Shown here one piece after another: positions 7,904 to 11,715 of a stretch of 11,715 nucleotides of DNA. This DNA is from Phycisphaerae bacterium (GTDB lineage: Bacteria; Planctomycetota; Phycisphaerae; Sedimentisphaerales; SG8-4), in assembly GCA_030614945.1 (NCBI GenBank), contig JAUXAH010000037.1, forward strand, positions 1 to 11,715, read 5' to 3'. Every line of letters starts with the position of its first letter. Position 1 is the stretch's first letter. The position numbers and the translations under genes were made by a program. A model generated the notes under the pieces. That model was not told the DNA's origin. It worked only from the letters and a program-made list of their open reading frames with translations, and did not search any database.

Positions 7904-8434
7904 CTATTCTTGTATGAAATTTTGTTGCCCTGTTAGGACATCCGACGGAAACTGGGGCCAGTGTGCTCGCCCGAGGTCGGATGCAAAGTGAACATTGCCC
8001 GCGATGTAGTGCGCGCAGAGACAGCCAAGACCTTTGGACATGTCACCTGACGCAATGGCTGACTGGATGCCCGAGACAAATCGCTGACCTGTGGCTCTGC
8101 GCTGGACATTTCCGAGTGCATGAACGACTACGCTTGCAGCAATGAGGCCGAAGGCTATCTTCCACGAGAAGATGAATACTGGAAGCGCAACCAGGAAGAC
8201 GAGAGTGGCAAGGCCTTTCCATACTTGGTATCCCTTGTATTCAGGAAAGGCACGGGCGAGTGCAAGAACGTCGACATTGATTACGATGGTGCCTTTGGAA
8301 ACACCGTCCGCCATTGCCGAGATGTTCTCCCAAAAATCCTGCGCTGCCACTTCCGCTTTCCGGTTCAGAGGTTGACCGAAGAGATCCGATAAAAGACCCT
8401 TAAAGTCATCAAGTGGAATGCTCATGTTGCTCAT
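7904..8434 (-). CDS. Hypothetical two-helix membrane protein (176 residues)
   Basis: The ATG at 8434 has a purine-rich GGTAGAAGAAG just upstream; an in-frame ATG at 8425 is an alternative start. Residues 72-90 and 92-110 (WKGLATLVFLVALPVFIF, then a second hydrophobic run) form a hairpin of two membrane helices. The soluble N-terminal ~65 residues are acidic to neutral, and the C-terminal ~65 residues include GLGCLCAHYIAGNVHFASDL and GRAHWPQFPSDVLTG, which look like a conserved core rather than random sequence. There is no signal peptide. I do not recognise the family and propose no function. It is the upstream of two separate minus-strand genes; no shared promoter could be seen. Confidence 0.65.
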   Translation of the reverse strand: MSNMSIPLDDFKGLLSDLFGQPLNRKAEVAAQDFWENISAMADGVSKGTIVINVDVLALARAFPEYKGYQVWKGLATLVFLVALPVFIFSWKIAFGLIAASVVVHALGNVQRRATGQRFVSGIQSAIASGDMSKGLGCLCAHYIAGNVHFASDLGRAHWPQFPSDVLTGQQNFIQE

Positions 8435-8651
8435 CTTCTTCTACCTAAGATAATAATACCTGTGGCCGAGCTATACACCACATACTAATAATCCCACTTA
8501 GGTCTTGTAAATTGGGTTGCGGTGGATAAATCCGCCACACAAGCGTCGGATAAACGTTAGTTTATAGTGGTTTATAATTATACCTGTTGTGACGGAAATG
8601 CAAAGAAAAAAGATAGCGTTTAGCGGGTAGCGGGTAGAGATTGCGGTGAAA
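8435..8651. other. Intergenic stretch without a gene
   Basis: No coding frame is supported. It holds an imperfect hairpin near 8518-8541 (TGCGGTGGAT...ATCCGCCACA, one mismatch and one wobble) and a small tandem of GTAGCGG-type units at 8621-8637 (TAGCGGGTAGCGGGTAG). A TATAAT at 8573-8578 has no matching -35. Confidence 0.45.
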
Positions 8652-8654
8652 ATA

Positions 8655-8685
8655 AAACCCCTTACGATGCAAGGGGCTAACAATG
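8655..8685. repeat. Hairpin repeat, copy 1
   Basis: CCCCTT (8658-8663) pairs with AAGGGG (8671-8676) around a seven-base loop, with flanks AAAA and CTAACAATG. It matches copy 2 at 8901-8931 over 31 bases with six differences, including a compensatory T-A to C-G change in the stem. Confidence 0.65.
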
Positions 8686-8705
8686 ATTAGTTTCTTCGGC
8701 TTTGC

Positions 8706-8745
8706 CTCAGAATGACAATTTGTGTTAATCTGTGTTAATTCGTGG
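8706..8745. repeat. Short dispersed-type repeat
   Basis: Contains CAGAATGACAATTTG followed by a small tandem of TGTGTTAAT-type units (TGTGTTAATCTGTGTTAATT, 8721-8740) and CGTGGAC. It is similar in kind to intergenic repeats I know from many environmental genomes; only one copy lies in this window, so the assignment is from memory. Confidence 0.4.
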
Positions 8746-8790
8746 ACCTTCTAAATGATTATTGATTCCTTCGGACCTTCGACAGGGATT

Positions 8791-8824
8791 GAGATTGCCA
8801 CGTCGCTTTGCTCCTCGCAATGAC
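8791..8824. repeat. Short dispersed-type repeat (GATTGCCACGTCGCTTTG type)
   Basis: GAGATTGCCACGTCGCTTTG followed by CTCCTCGCAATGAC. On the other strand this would read RSKATWQS, a peptide often seen in spurious ORFs made by an abundant intergenic repeat. Only one copy is present here. Confidence 0.5.
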
Positions 8825-8833
8825 CCCCGGCAC

Positions 8834-8867
8834 CCATCCTTCGTTAATACTACGGAGGGCAAGCAGG
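8834..8867. repeat. Thirty-four-base repeat, copy 1
   Basis: CCATCCTTCG...CGGAGGGCAAGCAGG matches 9284-9317 at 26 of 34 positions. The outer arms (ATCCTTCGT and ACGGAGGG region) can partly pair. It is direct in orientation relative to copy 2. Confidence 0.65.
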
Positions 8868-8900
8868 TCCGGGGGGTAAACAATACCGTGCGGATAATGA

Positions 8901-8931
8901 GAACCCCCTGCGGTGCAGGGGGCTAAAAATG
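8901..8931. repeat. Hairpin repeat, copy 2
   Basis: CCCCCTGC (8904-8911) pairs perfectly with GCAGGGGG (8915-8922) around GGT, followed by CTAAAAATG. It is the partner of copy 1 at 8655-8685. There is no T run after it, so it is not a standard terminator. Confidence 0.7.
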
Positions 8932-8955
8932 GATTCCCGCTTTCGCGGGAATGAC
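8931..8955. repeat. Palindromic repeat of the ATTCCCGC-TTTC-GCGGGAAT type
   Basis: A perfect eight-base stem (8933-8940 with 8945-8952) and a four-base loop, followed by GAC. On the minus strand it yields the RESGNPF peptide typical of spurious ORFs over this widespread repeat. A related palindrome lies in the 5' end of ilvB (9427-9446). Confidence 0.65.
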
Positions 8956-9096
8956 CCCGCACCAAATTGCGGCAGAATCCTATTTCGTGCGGGGCAAGCA
9001 AGAATGGGGGCAGGTCAGATTGCTGCGGAGTATGGATAATCATAGCGAGTGGCAAAAAATCTTTATTTACAGGGGTATAAATTGCCGAAAAAATAA

Positions 9097-9125
9097 TTGA
9101 CAGAGGGTGGTTGGCTTTGTATAAT
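9097..9125 (+). promoter_or_regulatory. Consensus sigma-70-type promoter for ilvBN
   Basis: TTGACA (9097-9102), a 17-bp spacer and TATAAT (9120-9125) match the consensus at all 12 positions with optimal spacing. Transcription would start near 9132, leaving a leader of about 250 nt before ilvB. No T-box motif is visible. Confidence 0.75.
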
Positions 9126-9283
9126 TCTGTTGTATTTGTATGAAAACGTGCAAATACGGCCCTGAGACACAGATTGAGCTGTGATTACGGGATTGTGGCA
9201 GGGTTTTAATCTTCGGGCGGTTTGGTTGTTTTTTGGGTGAAAGCAATTGAATTCCCGGAGCGGCCCGGCGGAGCCATAATTGA

Positions 9284-9317
9284 CCCTCCTTCGCTATGGC
9301 TATGGAGGGCAGGCCGG
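9284..9317. repeat. Thirty-four-base repeat, copy 2, inside the ilvB leader
   Basis: CCCTCCTTCGCTATGG...GGAGGGCAGGCCGG matches 8834-8867 at 26 of 34 positions. CCCTCC and GGAGGG can pair as a hairpin in the leader RNA. Confidence 0.65.
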
Positions 9318-9330
9318 AATAACGAGTTTG

Positions 9331-9349
9331 CACGGCCAAGATGGCCGTG
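9331..9349. repeat. Perfect hairpin in the ilvB leader
   Basis: CACGGCCA (9331-9338) and TGGCCGTG (9342-9349) form an eight-base stem with loop AGA, about 30 nt before the ilvB ATG. It may be a dispersed palindromic repeat; a role in expression is possible but unproven. It lacks the T run of a terminator. Confidence 0.6.
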
Positions 9350-9379
9350 TTACAATGTTTATCAGGAAAGGGGTAAAAA

Positions 9380-11149
9380 ATGAAGTCCAGGTCTCGCACT
9401 TCGGCTGACTCAACAGATAAATCCTCTTCCCGCTCAAAGGCGGGAATGACACCCCTGCAAAAGCAGGGGAAAACAGGCGCACAGATAATAGTCGACACAC
9501 TTATCGAGCAGGGTGTCGATACAATGTTCGGCTATACCGGCGGCGTGGTGCTGCCCTTGTTTGACAGATTATACGATGCGCCGATTAATTTTATAATTCC
9601 GCGTCACGAGCAGGGCGGCTGCCATATGGCTGATGCCTATGCACGCGCCAGTGGAAAAGTTGGCGTTGTTGTTGCGACCAGCGGGCCCGGTGCGTGCAAT
9701 TTGGTTACCGGTCTTGCTACGGCGATGATGGACTCTGTGCCGGTGATTGCCCTTACGGGGCAGGTTCGTACAGAGCTTATCGGAAATGACGCATTCCAGG
9801 AGGCCGACACTACCGGCATTACCCGTCCGATTACAAAATACAACTGTATTGTCAAGGAAGCCGGCGACCTGGCAAGGACAATTCGAGAGGCATTTTATAT
9901 TGCTTCGACCGGTCGGCCGGGCCCTGTACTGATTGATATACCGGTTGACGTTGCGGTCGCCAGGTGTAGTAACGATGGGCCGGCGGAGATGAAGCTGCCC
10001 GGTTATCGAGTTCGGACCAAAGGCCACGCCAGACAGATATCAATGGCTGCTGAAGTGATAAACAAATCGGAGCGGCCGGTACTTTACGTCGGCGGCGGGG
10101 TTATTAGCGCAAACGCAAGCGAAGAGTTAAGAACGTTGGCCGAGAAAGCGCATCTACCCGTAACAACGACACTTTTGGGGCTGGGCAGTTACGACCAGAG
10201 AAAGCCCGAATCGCTGGATATGCTCGGGATGCACGGAGCCGCCTATGCTAATTATGCCGTGCAGGAATGTGATTTATTGATTGCCGTAGGCGCTCGTTTT
10301 GATGATAGAGTTACCGGCAAGATTAAGGAATTCGCTCCGAATGCAAAGGTAATCCATATCGATATTGACCCGGCCAGTATATCGAAGAATGTTCGCGTCG
10401 ATATTCCAGTTGTGGGCGATGCGAAAGTTATACTGGCTGAATTGGTTAAGGAAATAGGATTCCGCGAGAGAAAGCGGTGGTTTAAGAAAATTGCCGATTG
10501 GAAAGCTAAGCTTCCATTTAATTATGACAGGAATTCATCGGCGATTAAGCCGCAGTATGTCGTTGAGGAAATTTGTCGTCAGACGAAGGGCGGCGCGATT
10601 ATAACTACCGGTGTCGGGCAAAATCAGATGTGGGCCGCTCAGTTTTATCGATTCAGCAGGCCCAGGCAGCTAATAAGCTCCGGCGGACTCGGCACAATGG
10701 GCTATGGTCTGCCGGCCGCCATAGGCGCTCAGGTAGCCAAACCGGGAGAAACCGTTATTGATATTGACGGTGACCATAGTTTTAATATGACTATGACGGA
10801 GCTTCGCACCGCGGTTGAGAACAAGCTGCCAATAAAGGTTTGTATTTTGAACAACGGATATATGGGAATGGTTCGGCAGTGGCAGGAGCTTTTCTATGGT
10901 AAGCGTTATTCCAAGAGTTACCTGTCCAATCCCGATTATGCGAAGGTGGCAGAGGCTCTTGGCGCGGTCGGGATAACTGTCGATAAGAAAGCTGATGTCC
11001 CCAGGGCAATCAAGGCGATGCTGGCTGAAAAGCAGCCCTGCGTGGTTGACTTTAGAATCGAGCGGGAAGAAAATGTCTGGCCGATGGTTGCGGCCGGCAA
11101 AAGTCTAAGTGAGATGGACGGGCTTGATATATTGGAAAGGTTAATCTGA
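9380..11149 (+). CDS. ilvB: Acetolactate synthase, large catalytic subunit
   Basis: This thiamine-diphosphate enzyme joins two pyruvates to 2-acetolactate (or pyruvate and 2-oxobutyrate to acetohydroxybutyrate), the first common step of valine, leucine and isoleucine synthesis, in the cytoplasm with the IlvN subunit. At 589 residues it is the usual length. The N-terminal TPP domain has GAQIIVDTL, FGYTGGVVLPLFD and RHEQGG with catalytic Glu77, then ATSGPGACNLVTGLA. The middle domain starts near 215. The C-terminal TPP domain has GDHSFNMTMTEL (464-475) and NNGYMGMVRQWQELF (491-505), the Mg-diphosphate motif. The start at 9380 follows AGGAAAGGGG. An in-frame ATG at 9446 (Met23) is the other candidate and gives an N-terminus closer to typical IlvB; the first ~30 codons overlap palindromic repeats. 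ilvN follows after 156 bp. Confidence 0.95.
   Translation: MKSRSRTSADSTDKSSSRSKAGMTPLQKQGKTGAQIIVDTLIEQGVDTMFGYTGGVVLPLFDRLYDAPINFIIPRHEQGGCHMADAYARASGKVGVVVATSGPGACNLVTGLATAMMDSVPVIALTGQVRTELIGNDAFQEADTTGITRPITKYNCIVKEAGDLARTIREAFYIASTGRPGPVLIDIPVDVAVARCSNDGPAEMKLPGYRVRTKGHARQISMAAEVINKSERPVLYVGGGVISANASEELRTLAEKAHLPVTTTLLGLGSYDQRKPESLDMLGMHGAAYANYAVQECDLLIAVGARFDDRVTGKIKEFAPNAKVIHIDIDPASISKNVRVDIPVVGDAKVILAELVKEIGFRERKRWFKKIADWKAKLPFNYDRNSSAIKPQYVVEEICRQTKGGAIITTGVGQNQMWAAQFYRFSRPRQLISSGGLGTMGYGLPAAIGAQVAKPGETVIDIDGDHSFNMTMTELRTAVENKLPIKVCILNNGYMGMVRQWQELFYGKRYSKSYLSNPDYAKVAEALGAVGITVDKKADVPRAIKAMLAEKQPCVVDFRIEREENVWPMVAAGKSLSEMDGLDILERLI
9427..9469. repeat. Two adjacent palindromes inside the ilvB 5' coding end
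   Basis: TTCCCGC (9427-9433) pairs with GCGGGAA (9440-9446), and CCCCTGC (9452-9458) with GCAGGGG (9463-9469) around AAAA. Both stems are perfect. The alternative start codon at 9446-9448 lies at the edge of the first stem and just before the second. Confidence 0.7.
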
Positions 11150-11154
11150 ATTTT

Positions 11155-11258
11155 ACCGCCGAGTTCGCAGAGGACGCAGAAATTTTTGATATTTCATTAT
11201 GCACAACTTGTGGTTTTTCTTTCCTTCTATTCTGGTCTTGCTCGGCGCTCTCGGCGGT
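11155..11258. repeat. Inverted repeat filling the ilvB-ilvN gap
   Basis: ACCGCCGAG (11155-11163) is exactly complementary to CTCGGCGGT (11250-11258). Nearby CGCAGAGGACGCAG and, inverted, CTCTGCGGTTAA belong to the CGCAGAG/GCCGAG class of dispersed repeats. The pair could fold across the 156-bp gap in the ilvBN transcript. No promoter or terminator is clear. Confidence 0.55.
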
Positions 11259-11305
11259 CTCTGCGGTTAATCATTCTATTTTGAGCTTAGAAAGTGGTAT
11301 GAAAA

Positions 11306-11715
11306 ATGAAGCATATAATAAGTGCACTGGTTGAAAATAAGCCCGGCGTTCTGGCCCATGTTGCCGGGATGTTTGCCGCCCGGGCGTTTAATATTGATTC
11401 GCTTGTTGTTGGCCGAACCGAGGACCCGGACTTGAGCCGGATGACGATTGTTGTTATCGGCGATGACAGGGTTGTTGAGCAGGTTCGAAAACAATTAGCC
11501 AAGGTTGTTCCTGTTGTTAAGGTTCAGGATTTTTTTGGTCAGTCGGTGGTAGCCCGCGATTTGATGCTTATAGCTATTTCGGCCCCGCCGGAAAAACGGC
11601 CTGAAATCTTATCGCTGATAGAAATGTTTAAGGGGGAAGTCGTGGATATCGGCCCAAAGTTCGTTATGGTCGAAGTCAGCGGGCCTGAAGCCAAGATCGA
11701 GGCGTTCATAAATGC
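11306..11715 (+). CDS. ilvN: Acetolactate synthase, small regulatory subunit (cut by right edge)
   Basis: IlvN binds IlvB, raises its activity and gives feedback inhibition by valine. The ATG at 11306 opens MKHIISALVENKPGVLAHVA, then GMFAARAFNIDSLVVGRTED, the classic ACT domain of IlvN/IlvH (about residues 1-75). VVKVQDFFGQSVVARDLMLI and EMFKGEVVDIGPKFVMVEVS begin the C-terminal domain. 136 codons are visible; the family is usually about 155-180 residues, so only the end is missing. The Shine-Dalgarno is weak (AGAAAGTGGT); an ATG at 11299 is out of frame. It follows ilvB in the same direction and is probably cotranscribed from the promoter at 9097. Confidence 0.93.
   Translation, partial: MKHIISALVENKPGVLAHVAGMFAARAFNIDSLVVGRTEDPDLSRMTIVVIGDDRVVEQVRKQLAKVVPVVKVQDFFGQSVVARDLMLIAISAPPEKRPEILSLIEMFKGEVVDIGPKFVMVEVSGPEAKIEAFIN

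Noticed and set aside
8759..9055. Minus-strand ORF of 98 residues
   Set aside because: It is built from dispersed repeats (RESGNPF and RSKATWQS peptides) with no Shine-Dalgarno or domain.
9140..9184. Possible 14-codon leader peptide (MKTCKYGPETQIEL) just after the ilvB promoter
   Set aside because: It has no Shine-Dalgarno and no run of Ile, Leu or Val codons, and no terminator/antiterminator pair follows.
8834..9317. CRISPR-like spacing of repeats
   Set aside because: Only two diverged 34-base copies 450 bp apart, mixed with other repeat types; no regular spacers and no cas genes.
9067..9498. Minus-strand ORF of 143 residues
   Set aside because: It lies over the ilvB promoter, leader repeats and ilvB start, and its sequence is repeat translation.

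Overview
The window looks like an accessory stretch of a bacterial chromosome, most likely from a Planctomycetota (Phycisphaerae-like) or related heterotroph. That placement is inference. It rests on secreted beta-propeller proteins carrying the SPDG(L/I)xW motif, a secreted modular FAD oxidoreductase, and intergenic DNA full of short palindromic repeats. No rRNA, tRNA or other taxonomic marker is present.

Left block (1-3646, minus strand): two tandem paralogous genes for exported five-bladed-propeller, glycoside-hydrolase-like proteins (GH32/GH43-like fold), 25 bp apart. Each is broken by a single lesion. The promoter-proximal copy (3646->2126) has one in-frame TAA at 2969-2971. The second copy (2100->1, running off the left edge) has a one-base frameshift in a run of nine G (1786-1794 on the minus strand). 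Apart from these lesions both reading frames are clean. Only the second copy continues past the shared beta-sandwich domain into an extra GH43-like propeller, with an internal Shine-Dalgarno/ATG at the junction.

Divergent to these (3945-6428, plus) is an 827-residue exported FAD-dependent oxidoreductase with an N-terminal carbohydrate-binding-like module and a C-terminal discoidin-like module. Its stop codon is followed at once by the remnant of an IS5-type insertion sequence (transposase lacking its N-terminal half, 6430-6927). Together these suggest a decaying polysaccharide- or glycoside-processing locus.

Middle (6935-9379): two unrelated small minus-strand genes, a 130-residue cysteine-bearing protein and a 176-residue two-helix membrane protein, sit in DNA rich in short palindromic and other mosaic repeats. 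Two hairpin copies show a compensatory base-pair change.

Right block (9097-11715, plus): a perfect consensus sigma-70-type promoter (TTGACA-17-TATAAT) stands before a 250-nt repeat-bearing leader, then ilvB (acetolactate synthase large subunit, complete) and ilvN (small regulatory subunit, cut by the window edge). This pair makes the first common enzyme of branched-chain amino acid synthesis. Repeat DNA has entered the ilvB 5' end, encoding part of its N-terminus, and also the ilvB-ilvN gap.
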